A DNA stretch of 64,000 nucleotides, taken from NCBI GenBank assembly GCA_002270565.1, contig NQMI01000024.1, positions 1 through 64,000 of the forward strand, written 5' to 3'. The translations under genes and the position numbers were made by a program. Below, piece by piece: positions 24,822-34,134 of the stretch (positions within the stretch are counted from its first letter, which is position 1; each line of letters opens with the position of its first letter). The DNA is from Stenocarpella maydis. Its lineage: Eukaryota; Ascomycota; Sordariomycetes; Diaporthales; Diaporthaceae. The notes beneath the pieces were generated by a model. It saw nothing but the letters and a program-made list of their open reading frames with translations, had not been told where the DNA came from and made no database searches.

Positions 24822-26156
24822 TCATTGAGTTATATCCGAGTGTTCTTGGGTGGGATAATCGGTAAGAATAGCCCGTACCTCTCGGGATACCCGGGGAGTT
24901 GACCACTTTATTACCTCTGGCAAAATTGGTACTGGAGTGATTAATTCGACCCCTCTGATTCGATTCTCCTCGTCAGATTCAGTTCTAGTGGTTGATTTGT
25001 TAGAGTTTTCGAGCATAAGAGCACTTAATAGTGGCTTAGCTATATTTACAGGCCATAGACCTGTACCACGCCACCCAGATTTGACGTGAATTGAGTCTAA
25101 ATCACTCAGTCGAGCCTTCCGATAGCAGTAAAGGAATAATTGTTTGCTAGAATGGGTATCTTCGAAGTGTAAGTTGATAAGACCAGCCTCTCGTTGATAA
25201 GCAGCCTTTAAGCTTGAGAAGACCCCCAGATCTAGAGGTTGTAAGATGTATGAGGTATGGGGTGGTAAATAAAGGTAATATATCTTATTCGAGAAGCATT
25301 CCCATATGAATTCGAAGGTTGTATGGCTTTTATGCCCATCCATCACTAGTAAACGCTACTGATTTGAGTCCTTCGGCTTGGTTCAAGGGATAAAGACTTT
25401 TTGAAGCCACTTAAGCGCTACATCGTTATTAGTCCATCCATTTGGTGTTACCATGAATTCCTAATTCTTAAGACCCTCGAGGGTCTTAAACCATTGTTGT
25501 TATACTGATTTCCCCTTAAAAATAATGAGAGGAGGGCACAATTGCCCTGTAGCGGAGATACACTCAAGAAAGGAGGTCCAAGTACGAGAGGCGTGGTTTT
25601 TTCAAGTAATAACCTTCCTCCCTTCCGGCCTAAGTACCATTCCATTCATTCCCTCGCCTTCAGCTATACCGCCTTCATCAAGGTTGTGATAATTCTCGGC
25701 TAGAATCTTCTCGATCTCTGGGAGCCGAAGGAGGTTAAACCATTCTTTAATTATAGTTGTATTGGCCCCGTTTGCTCGAGAAGAACTCATCTGACGGCTT
25801 CATACGCTTCGGATCTCAGAATTTCTCGTTAGAAAGCCCCTTAGCCATTTGTAGCCGAAGGGTGGTTGGCGATGGTGTGGGCAGGCGACCCGGGCGGCGA
25901 AGGACCTCATTTCAAAATGGGTTACCGGCAGCCCCAACTCAGCCTGGGTAATTGCCCAGCTAGACAGACGTACTTCTTGGGTTCGTGATAGCTTCATTTG
26001 AGGCTCAGCAGCATCAGAATGGCTTTGGGCACCGGCGAGACGATGATGAAGTGTGGTCCTTGGAATGCCCCAATGCCGGGCGACCTCTCGTATACTAGCG
26101 CCTGCTGAGATAGCCTCAAGGCCCGCAGCTATATCCAACTCAGTATATGGCTTCAT
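24822..26156 (-). pseudogene. Pogo-family transposase, inactivated by in-frame stops
   Basis: One continuous frame of 445 codons with no frameshift but six internal stops, at 25800, 25602, 25500, 25461, 25383 and 25356. The N-terminal part (MKPYTELDIAAGL, then IREVARHWGIPRTTLHHRL) is a Psq-type helix-turn-helix, followed by a CENP-B-like DNA-binding segment. The DDE_1 catalytic core keeps all three acidic positions: NLDEGG, VMDGHKSH and QPLDLGVF. Most stops can be explained by C-to-T change on one strand or the other (CGA to TGA, CAA to TAA, CAG or TGG to TAG), fitting RIP. The product would have bound the terminal repeats and cut and pasted the element; this copy cannot encode it. Confidence 0.88.
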
Positions 26157-26262
26157 TGGTAATTGAAGATGATATATTTAAAGTTTAAAAGAAGAAAAAA
26201 TTTTGTCGTAATGATATCGCGGTATTTATGATAGGGTGGGTCCGACGCGTACGCGGGTGTGG

Positions 26263-26306
26263 GGTGGTCCGAATCAGGGGGTGGTCCGAATGTGGGCCCT
26301 TTGACT
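26263..26306 (-). repeat. Right terminal inverted repeat of the Pogo-type element
   Basis: Unmutated-looking partner of the left repeat, followed by the TA target duplication at 26307-26308. Confidence 0.88.
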
Positions 26307-26308
26307 TA

Positions 26309-26894
26309 CTTGGTTAGTTCCATGTGCAAGTCAGGCATCGTAGGATATGTATTCTTGTTCCATATTTACCTATTAGTCATTTGCTTCTGCCCATGACAAG
26401 AACGCAGATGCTGCACGGCAACCCGATAAACAATAAACAAGAAGAGTGATATCAGAAACATTTGCCATGCACATGGACTTTTGCCATTGCAATTGGCTCG
26501 AGCTTATATTTAGCAGGAACAGGACCCATGGCCCAACAGTTATGGCTCATGAGAGAGGGTAATGAAACGATCAATTGCAATCTGTAGCAACTTCGTCCGT
26601 TCGTCTTCTTTCTACCTTCCATCTTCGTATTATTATTTTGTCTATTACTGAAGTACCTACTAGGCCTTGGTTCTTCCAGTTGCCTGCATCAATTGTTCCT
26701 TGTATGTACTTATCCTACTGAATCCGTATTAACGAACTGCATTGCCAAGCTCACCAAACAGCATTCACATCCATGGTACGGCCAGACAGGAGGCGTGAGA
26801 TCACAGCATACTGGAACAGAAAGAAAGGCCCATGAAGTTGTCCATCAATTTTGGCTATCAATCCATCCGCATGGCCCTAACTGGCGAGGCCGCT
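26309..26894. other. Intergenic sequence right of the transposon
   Basis: About 590 bp without a recognisable gene. It separates the transposon from the 3' end of the zinc-finger gene, whose 3' untranslated region must lie here. Confidence 0.5.
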
Positions 26895-27641
26895 CTAAAG
26901 AAAAGCAGGATCTAATGAGGATGTTTGATACGCGGCAGATTTAAATGTGAGCTCCAGATATCCATGAAACCCATTTTCTTCTGTGTCCAGCCGACCATGG
27001 TATTGAATATAACGACGAACTGTATCGGCCGCCTTCATGGCCTGGGTCCAGGTAGGCAACTCCTCACCTGCAACTGGCAACGGCGAAGGGGCGCGGTCTA
27101 TCAGGGGCACATGTGCTCCTTCGTTGGGAACCAAAACTTCTGGTGTAAACTCGATCGGCATGTCTGGTCCCATCCAGGTCGATGTTGGGAGGGGAGGCTG
27201 ACGATGCTGCTGCTCCGGGAACGACACAGAGGCTGCCAGTCCTGTCAAAACACTTGCTGCTACTTCAAGCCTAGAAATCTCCTCGTCGAGGTACGGCTTG
27301 AAGCATGTTGTTCCTTTGTTGGATCTGAAGTGCCTCACGAGATTCTTCCTCAAGGTAAACCTGTGACCACAGCCCCATTTCTGACCATTGGCCAGGTCGC
27401 CTCCACACACGAACTTCTTCTCCTCTTTAGCGTGAGTCAACTCGTGCGACTTTCTGTCGTGGTTCCGAATGAACCCTAATCCGCATAGAGTACAGGTGAA
27501 GGGCCGCTCGTCAGTGTGAGTCCTTAGGTGTCCTCGCAGGTTGAAAGCCCTTGTAAAGCTCCTGGAACATAGCGGACATTGGAATGTAGCTGGACTTTTG
27601 GACGTCTTGCGGATACATTCTGCTGCTGCGAATGCTGCCAT
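26895..27641 (-). CDS. CrzA/Crz1-like C2H2 zinc-finger protein, short stand-alone form
   Basis: 248 residues from the first true ATG (27641). Residues about 18-105 hold three zinc fingers in the Crz1 arrangement. Finger 1 is CPLCSRSFTRAFNLRGHLRTH; finger 2 is CTLCGLGFIRNHDRKSHELTH; the third is an extended finger with two Cys around GDLANGQKWG, then HFRSNKGTTC as ligands, followed by KPYLDEE. In Crz1/CrzA these fingers bind calcineurin-dependent response elements. Canonical family members carry a long N-terminal regulatory region with calcineurin-docking and phosphorylation sites; here only about 17 residues precede finger 1. The C-terminal half is Pro-rich and then forms a predicted helical end. 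It is probably a nuclear DNA-binding protein of narrow distribution; regulation by calcineurin is doubtful. It lies 590 bp from a dead transposon. Confidence 0.75.
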   Translation of the reverse strand: MAAFAAAECIRKTSKSPATFQCPLCSRSFTRAFNLRGHLRTHTDERPFTCTLCGLGFIRNHDRKSHELTHAKEEKKFVCGGDLANGQKWGCGHRFTLRKNLVRHFRSNKGTTCFKPYLDEEISRLEVAASVLTGLAASVSFPEQQHRQPPLPTSTWMGPDMPIEFTPEVLVPNEGAHVPLIDRAPSPLPVAGEELPTWTQAMKAADTVRRYIQYHGRLDTEENGFHGYLELTFKSAAYQTSSLDPAFL

Positions 27642-28637
27642 TGTGAATTTGACGTGGCTGACGAATGATGTGCAACTGTTGTATAAACGGACCAGAAGCA
27701 CCTAAAATACAATAATTGAGACTGGACAGGTGAGCCAGTCCTGTTGTGAGAGTCCTTCTTGTCCGTGACTGGAGGAAGGCGTCTGCAATCAATGAACTTT
27801 CCCAAGGGAATGAAGATTATATGCGGTGCGGCAAGGGCAGAGTCCCAATATATGGAGCGAAGGAGTCTCAGCCAAATCGTCAGTCAGCCTGGCTGCTAAC
27901 ATTTGGCACAGCCACCGCCTGTTTGAGAACCAGGGGCTGGCTGTGCAGGAGGTTTACATCATTGGCCTCCTCGACATGCATTCGGCCGGATTTGCACAGG
28001 CTCACTCCAAGCCCCTCATTTTCGTTCCCAAGTCTTTGCACAGGCTCACTTGAGGACCATCCTCTTCATTCGTATAGGCTCGATAACGTTATCTCGCCCG
28101 AGTACATAGAGCTGTGTGCCCCTTCCATCTCCACCTCTCCACCCTCCTCCCCTCTGCACAGGCCCAGTACCTGCAGAGGCCCTGTTTCCCCGCGCCTAAT
28201 TTTGCATCTGCACAGGCTCAATTGTGCCTCCTTTGCACGGGGTCATATCTGTTCGCAGAAATGTCGTCAAGATACCAAAGATCAGTTGGTTGGTTGGTTT
28301 GCTCACACAGGGCCAATCGATCACTAGATTCCCGGCTTGCAATTCGATCAGCCGGCACAGGCTCCGGCACAGGCTCCGGCACAGGCTGCGGCACAGGCTC
28401 CAGGACACTCCAGCACAGGCTCCGGCTCAGCTCAAAATGGGAAAGGGACGCAGATGGAAAGAATTGCATGACTTGCAGTCTCTTGTTTGGATGGCCCCCA
28501 CCCCCCAAGAAAAATATTAAAGGCTGCCAACGAAGCATAAAATGATATGTTTTACGCTGTGCAGCCACTTGCACGTTGTTCTTCCCAAAGAAAAAAATAA
28601 AAAATTGGAGGGGGAATTCACATAAGCTGAAAGGAAA
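27642..28637. other. Intergenic region with a GCACAGGCTC motif family
   Basis: Presumed promoter side of both the minus-strand zinc-finger gene and the plus-strand gene at 28638. It contains dispersed copies of GCACAGGCTC (27994, 28038, near-matches at 28072 and 28156, and 28210) and then a 12 bp tandem array (28352-28434). Long open frames here follow the repeat and were not accepted as genes. Confidence 0.5.
28352..28434. repeat. 12 bp minisatellite, unit CCGGCACAGGCT
   Basis: Three perfect units, one unit with a single change, then a diverged stretch and further partial units. The unit contains the same CACAGGCT core that is scattered through the preceding 350 bp. Confidence 0.85.
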
Positions 28638-29076
28638 ATGGCATCCGACGACATTTCAACGATCACTTTTGGGGTAATTGCTTCCGTACTCACGCTCATA
28701 ACCATCCTCCAAGCCTCTCTCAAAGGACGTAAATCAAGCCGTAGGTACTGCGTGATTCCAACGAAAGCGATTAAGGACTTCGGAATTTTCCTAACCTGGG
28801 CCATTTCAGAACCGGACCTAGAAGCTCATCGTTTTTGGTATGGCCAAAAACTCCGACAAACCACGACCCAGGGCCAAAGTTCGCTCTTGATGTGCTCGGT
28901 CAGATCTAGCAGACCTTTACTGATACGGCATATAGGGAATCCTTGGCAAAGCCATAGTCTCCCAAAGACCATACGAAATGCCTCCCCAGGAGGAAGCAGA
29001 ACAGCGCTCATACCAGATGCTAATCTCGGATGGTAATGCCTTTGGAGAGGTGCCTCAGTATGAGGTGGCCGAATGA
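28638..29076 (+). CDS. Small fungal single-pass membrane protein, exon structure unresolved
   Basis: The start ATG (28638) opens a frame with a membrane segment, ISTITFGVIASVLTLITIL, followed by a basic KGRKSS stop-transfer. A second coding-like segment in another frame ends at TGA 29074-29076 and reads RPYEMPPQEEAEQRSYQML then GNAFGEVPQYEVAE. Small fungal proteins with an N-terminal membrane segment and this kind of charged C-terminus are common, so I read the two parts as one gene. A 69 bp intron (28741-28809, GTAGGT to TTTCAG) fits the first part; the join to the last exon needs a further intron that I could not place with normal size. It may be a decayed copy. Function unknown. Confidence 0.4.
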
Positions 29077-29940
29077 CCACTTGAATGGAAAGATAAATGG
29101 GCGGATATGCTCAAGTGGCTACAGGTGAGTGTAGCTACAAAGATAGCCGATCATGTGTTGGCATCAGATCTCTCCTTGTTAATCACCTGTGCAGGCTGGA
29201 CAAGATCAATCGGTAAAGGATACTCTGATTACTGTACTTCCATAATGCAGACTCAATTGGTAGCTTCAGTGGCAATCCGATCTAGATGGTCTTGAGAGTG
29301 TTCAATCGTCTTTCCACGCTAAAGGTTCAGCGAAACTCCTGGACAAGCGAAGAGCATTTGAACCGAAAATTTCTTGAGGGCCACTGAACTTACGGCAATG
29401 GAACACCCACTTTGCACTCCTGCTTTAATTCAAGCGTGCACTGTGCTCTGATATCCAACATGTGATATAGACAAAGAGGTCTCTCATTATGGACGCAGAT
29501 TCCAAGTCGTTTCTCTATATGTCATTGTGTCAGAGACCTTTGCAATTGATTGGCAAAACGTGGGTGCCCGGATTGGATTAGAAGGGACTGCTATGTAGAA
29601 CTAGATAACAAATGGGAATAGAACTGTGCCACTAAAGCATGATTATAACCATCTGTATTTTCATTGCCCCTCATGTCAGCTGCTGAAGGTGGAACGGCCT
29701 GAACATGGTCTAGATAATTCATGCAGCGGTCAGATGCGGTGCTCCAATTTCAGCTCGACCAGAGAATGCTGACCATCGGTATGTAGATCGCAACCTTGGA
29801 AGGATTCCAAGGCAATAGAAGACAGTATAGTTTTGGCCGAGAAGAAAGATATTTCGGATGATGCCCAAGGCGAACTTGGAAAAAACAGTACGCCAGTCGG
29901 AGGTCGACACCTTGCTTTTCCTGGTGATCTCAGCTAGAAG
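29077..29940. other. Intergenic region
   Basis: No gene or repeat recognised. The right end abuts the P450 remnant, whose missing N-terminal part is not found here. Confidence 0.5.
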
Positions 29941-30664
29941 CTGGAAGATAATTCGTCCCCCAGCGTTGTCGCCAGGCCTCTGCTGCGCCGCCTCGTCACC
30001 TACATAACAGACTGGATGATATGGGACGAGAAGGCGCGGAGGCAGGTGATGCTGATCCGGAAGTGCCCCTCAGGCGAGTCCGAGACGCGTGGCGAGACCA
30101 CAGTGCTCGACCACCTCGTACACAGCGATCTCGTCGAGAAGGGGCTCGGCGGGAATGGCGTCTTCGCCCGCCTCGCACAGCTCATCCAGCAGGCCAGTGC
30201 GCACAAAAACGTCCCTCACAGGCTCCGGATAATTATGGCCCATTTGCTCCTCGAACCCGAGAAAGCAATTCCAATTAGAAAAGAGCTCGAGGAGGTCTGG
30301 TCTCGGGCCTCCAGGGGTGGCGATTTGGGTGGGCCTTCCTGGCATGAACTGGAGAAGCTACCGTATTTGACTGCTGTAATCGACGAAGGGCTTAGGTGGG
30401 CCGGCGACGTGATGGAAGGTTGACAAGACGGGGGCGCTAACGAAGAGGCACTCTAGGATGGCGATTGGTGGCATGAACAGAACGCCGCGCGTGTTTCCAG
30501 ACGACGACAATGAGTGCTGTGGCTGGACCATACCCAAAGGAGTCAGTTTCCCGCTACTCACTTCTTCATCCCACCGCCTCGATCTTCTCAAATACACAAA
30601 GTCCAACACTCTGACCTTTACACAGACGGCCATCTCCATGTCCACCCACTGGATGCACAATTAG
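29941..30664 (+). pseudogene. Cytochrome P450 remnant
   Basis: Recognisable pieces of a fungal P450 in the right order. A region before the I helix reads RRLVTYITDW and EKARRQV. An I-helix-like stretch (AQLIQQASAHKNVPHRLRIIMAHLL) has lost the AGxDTT oxygen-binding motif. The K helix has ExxR (LPYLTAVIDEGLR). After a stop at 30421, WTIPKG is followed by an intron-like gap and then AISMSTHWMHN. The N-terminal membrane anchor, the heme-binding FxxGxRxCxG loop and all later sequence are missing. It cannot encode a functional monooxygenase. The intact ancestor was probably a secondary-metabolism or xenobiotic P450 (inference). Confidence 0.75.
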
Positions 30665-31136
30665 TGAGTCTGTTGATTTTCCCACTATCCCTATTTCTGC
30701 AGGACAGGAAGAAGCAACATGAGACCTGACCACATTGGGATACCAGCCTGGTCTATATGCAGACGTACCACACCCTGGATCGGCTGTTTCGTCCTGACGC
30801 CTCAGTATTCAACTTGTTCGACACGACTTTGAGAGAAATCACAGCAGTCCATGGCCTGCTGTTTCCCATGCCCCCGTTTGATTCAAAGGGCGTGAGAGTG
30901 ACGGTGTCGTAACGGATATCACAGCTGATAGAACATTCCAAATCCAGTAGCAGAACTTCGGTATGCGATTGGAAATTGTCTCTGAACTCGAGGCCTGTCC
31001 ATCTGCAAAGTTTAAGCCGCCACCGAATAATGGCAAACTGGAATGAGCAGAGGGGTCAATTATGATTCATTGGGAGGCGAAATATGTGATTTGACCGGCA
31101 CTGAATTGAGTGTCTGTAAACGGCAGCGCAGAGCCT
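30665..31136. other. Intergenic region downstream of COQ6
   Basis: No gene seen. It lies between the P450 remnant and the 3' end of COQ6 and should hold the COQ6 3' untranslated region. Confidence 0.5.
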
Positions 31137-32656
31137 TCACAATTTCAAACCATTGCCAGCAGCTTGGTTCATGAAGAAGTCCTTTAGAGGCTTGATGGCA
31201 TTTACAGCGCTGAGGCCAAAGGACCGGAGTGGCACCAAAGGCCCGCTACCGACCGAATAAAGCTTGTGCAGCTTGTCGCAGACACCCAGGACCACGTGGT
31301 TGGCGGCGTACCTGTCGGCATTATACGATTCCAGGGACAGCTGCGTTCCTATGTCTTGACCGTGGCTGACAGCGTACTCGATGGTCTTGGACAGGCTCCG
31401 GATATCCCCTTGTCCCTGATTGAGACCCTGACCGGCTAGAGGATGGATGGTGTGGGCTGCGTCTCCGACAAGCGCGACCCGCTCGCCGATGTACGTGTCG
31501 GCGTGGCGGAGCTTCAGGGGAAACGACGCTACTGTGCCTTCTTGAACTCCGACGACAGGTTGAGGAATAGCTTTTGGGCTGACAGTCGTATGTTGTAACC
31601 GCCATGAAACCTCGTCGACTTGGCCAGAAGCTTGACTGTGTAGATAATCCAGGTCCACTGGGCTCAGGCGGAAGGCGGCATTGACCGTAGCAACAAAGTC
31701 CGCCGCAGACATGCTCTTCAGCCGCGAAGCTCGATCCGGGGTCGTCGACCACACGAGCGTTGAGTAATTGCCGGGCATCGGCAGCATGGCAACCGGCCCT
31801 GTGGGCAGGAATCGCTGGTATGCGATCTTGGTATCCTCCCCACCCCAGCCCTCACCCTCGAGCTGCAGCGTCGCAACAACACCGTGTCTCCTGTAGTCCC
31901 AGCCCCGTGCCTCAATGCCGGCAAACGACCGGACGGGACTGTTGGCACCATCTGCGCCAACCAGGAGCCGTGCCCAGAGCCGCTGGCCATTGGCTAGTTG
32001 GATAACCGGCCACTCTGACAAATTCAGCCCGTCCCTCTCCTCGCCGAACGTGATGCCCTCTACCCTCGCATTGCCAAACATGGACACCCCGCCAAGCTCG
32101 TCAAGGCGGCTAAGCAGACCTGATGTAATGTTGAGATTTTCGATCATGTACGCGATAGTCTGGCCTGGGCCGCCACCCCAGTCGAACTCGATGCGCGCAT
32201 CTGAGACGCCATCCCAGACCTGCATCTCGTGAAATGGCTGTATCCTCTCCTGCTTGAAGTGCTTCCATGCTCCAATATCCTCGAAGAAGTCGGCGGAGGT
32301 CGGTGTCAGGGAGCTGCAGCGGTTCGAGAAGCGGTCATGAGGGAGCTTCCACTGGCGGGTTTTTGAGAGGTCTTGGGCCTCAACGAGGGCGACTCGGAGG
32401 CCTGATGTGACTGGATTTGCTCCTGTCGTAACAGGTGTCAGTGAAACGCGGTTGGCAAAAGTATCTTGGCAGTGCAGTGCTTACGCAGGGCAGTGAGCAG
32501 ACTCAGGCCCGCAGGACCGCCTCCCACACAGACGACATCATAGATGTCTGGCTGCCCAGTCGTGCTGGAGTAGGAGCGCCTGGGCGACTTGTCAATCTGC
32601 CGGGAGCAGCATCGACATAGGTAGCTGGAGGCTGGCCGTCGGAGAAGCATGTCCAT
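31137..32656 (-). CDS. COQ6: Ubiquinone biosynthesis monooxygenase COQ6
   Basis: Exons 32656-32485 and 32422-31137 (minus strand) encode 485 residues, close to the yeast length. Coq6 is the FAD-dependent mitochondrial matrix enzyme that hydroxylates C5 of the coenzyme Q ring as part of the CoQ synthome. The N-terminus (MDMLLRRPASSYLCRCCSR, then RRSYSS) is basic and Ser-rich, a mitochondrial presequence. The FAD dinucleotide-binding motif is VCVGGGPAGLSLL; the second motif is LVGADGANSPVR; the third, contacting FAD ribityl and pyrophosphate, is ALVGDAAHTIHPLAGQGLNQG. The 62 bp intron sits 20 residues after the first FAD motif and joins in phase. Nothing indicates loss of function. Confidence 0.93.
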
Positions 32657-34134
32657 GTTGCCTCGGCCAGTAAAGATGGTGACAGGCTAGACGTGGATTC
32701 AACTTCGCGATCTGACGATGATGGAATTGAGTAAGCTCATGCAAGGGTCGAGCTACCCCTGTCCTTGCCCGCAGTTGGATTGGGTCCGTGCGTTGGATAT
32801 CAGCTGCGGGTCTAATGTGCTTAGTACATAGAATATATTGTGAAATTCTACCTCGGTGACAATGATTTTGAGTTAACAAACTGGGAGGAAGTATTTCGTG
32901 AGTTGCTTATGAAAACGCCAATGCAAAAGGATTGCACACCCTACCAATCAATTCAGCTCCACTGGGATATACATAACGGGCACATGCTGCCAAGTGATAT
33001 TTGAGTAATTGTTTGACTGGCCCTCGCATTTACATGCTAGAAAAAATGGTGTATGATCCTCAGCATAGGTAAAGACTACAAAGGTGCGTCGAATCTCGAT
33101 ACCTATAGGTATTGTTGACGCGATACTGTTCCGTATTACGAAAGCCCACACAGAGAAACCTTCCCAATTCCTCAGTTGCATTGCTCGCGCCTATGTATTT
33201 TTCCCATAGGAATTGAAGGTAGAGACTTGCTCAGAACTTCCCAGTTCGACGTGGCTCATTCAGGTACAGATTCAGCTCGTAGAAACACTGGTACCTTTGT
33301 CCGGATATCTTGCTAGGCTCACACCGCGCCCAATTCGAATCGTCCAATGCTGCAATGGCCTCCTTTCAACTTATCTGCAACGACAACATGTCTTTTGTCT
33401 CTCGATCGGCTATTTGGAGAACTTGCATGTGTCGTGAGAGTATGAGCACCAGCATATCGGAGAATGGCGAAGCCTTTGGATGTTCTCCACTACAAGTCTC
33501 AAACACATGTTCGGTTGGCATGGACTTGCCTGAAAGGCCAATCCTGGACCTGACAAGGTTCAATGACAAGTAGACAAGGTGCAAGCCGCCAAACACCCCC
33601 CACCCCCTCCCGTGGGGATTTTGATGAGTATCTTGGCCGAACCTGAGTTGCCAATAGTCGAATGTGATTGATATCCTTATGCAACTCTTATATTACCTCT
33701 TGAAGCGCCTTGAAACTAGTTTTATGATACTGCCGGATGATATATGACGTTGTTCTAGATTTCCTGGGGGAAATTTGATGATGCCTAAACGAAGCAGTAA
33801 TGCACCGGTGCCGTACCTAGGGTAATTGGGTACTTGAATTCCCAGAGCGGCTTCGAGGTATCGCAGTTGCTGTCATTCACGCAACCAAGTTTCGAAAATT
33901 CCAATCATTAAGTATGGCTGCAGTGTATATAGATATGTACTCAACAACACAAGACTGATCCCACAACCCCAATGTCCAAGGAAACGTATACGTCTTTCGC
34001 TAAACTATATTCCCGACCAAAGGAAATACCCAAAACACAGGGCGAGATTATCCATACCGGTCTTAAACCATTGCTAACATGATATTGACAAAAGAAGAAA
34101 AGCCGAAAGCAAGCCCTTCGTATCCCATGGTATC
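32657..34134. other. Intergenic region between COQ6 and the PIL1/LSP1-family gene
   Basis: No gene recognised. The left end should contain the COQ6 promoter and the right end the 3' untranslated region of the eisosome gene. Confidence 0.5.

Larger units (their letters stand above)
24450..26306 (-). mobile_element. Pogo/Fot-type DNA transposon, degenerate
   Basis: The 1857 bp element is bounded by 44 bp terminal inverted repeats (24450-24493 and 26263-26306) beginning AGT(C/T)AAAGGGCC and flanked by TA on both sides (24448-24449 and 26307-26308). TA is the target duplication expected for the Tc1-mariner-Pogo superfamily. The two repeats differ at four sites, and every difference is T in the left copy against C in the right. 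A TGGTCCGAAT motif is repeated inside the right end. The only coding content is a broken transposase on the minus strand. Ends and strand are read directly; family placement rests on the transposase motifs. Confidence 0.9.

Noticed and set aside
27746..28327. 193-codon plus-strand frame upstream of the minisatellite
   Set aside because: It overlaps the start region of the zinc-finger gene, follows the dispersed GCACAGGCTC copies and has no domain.
28352..28434. 12 bp tandem units considered as a CRISPR array
   Set aside because: Units are directly adjacent without spacers, and the window is eukaryotic.
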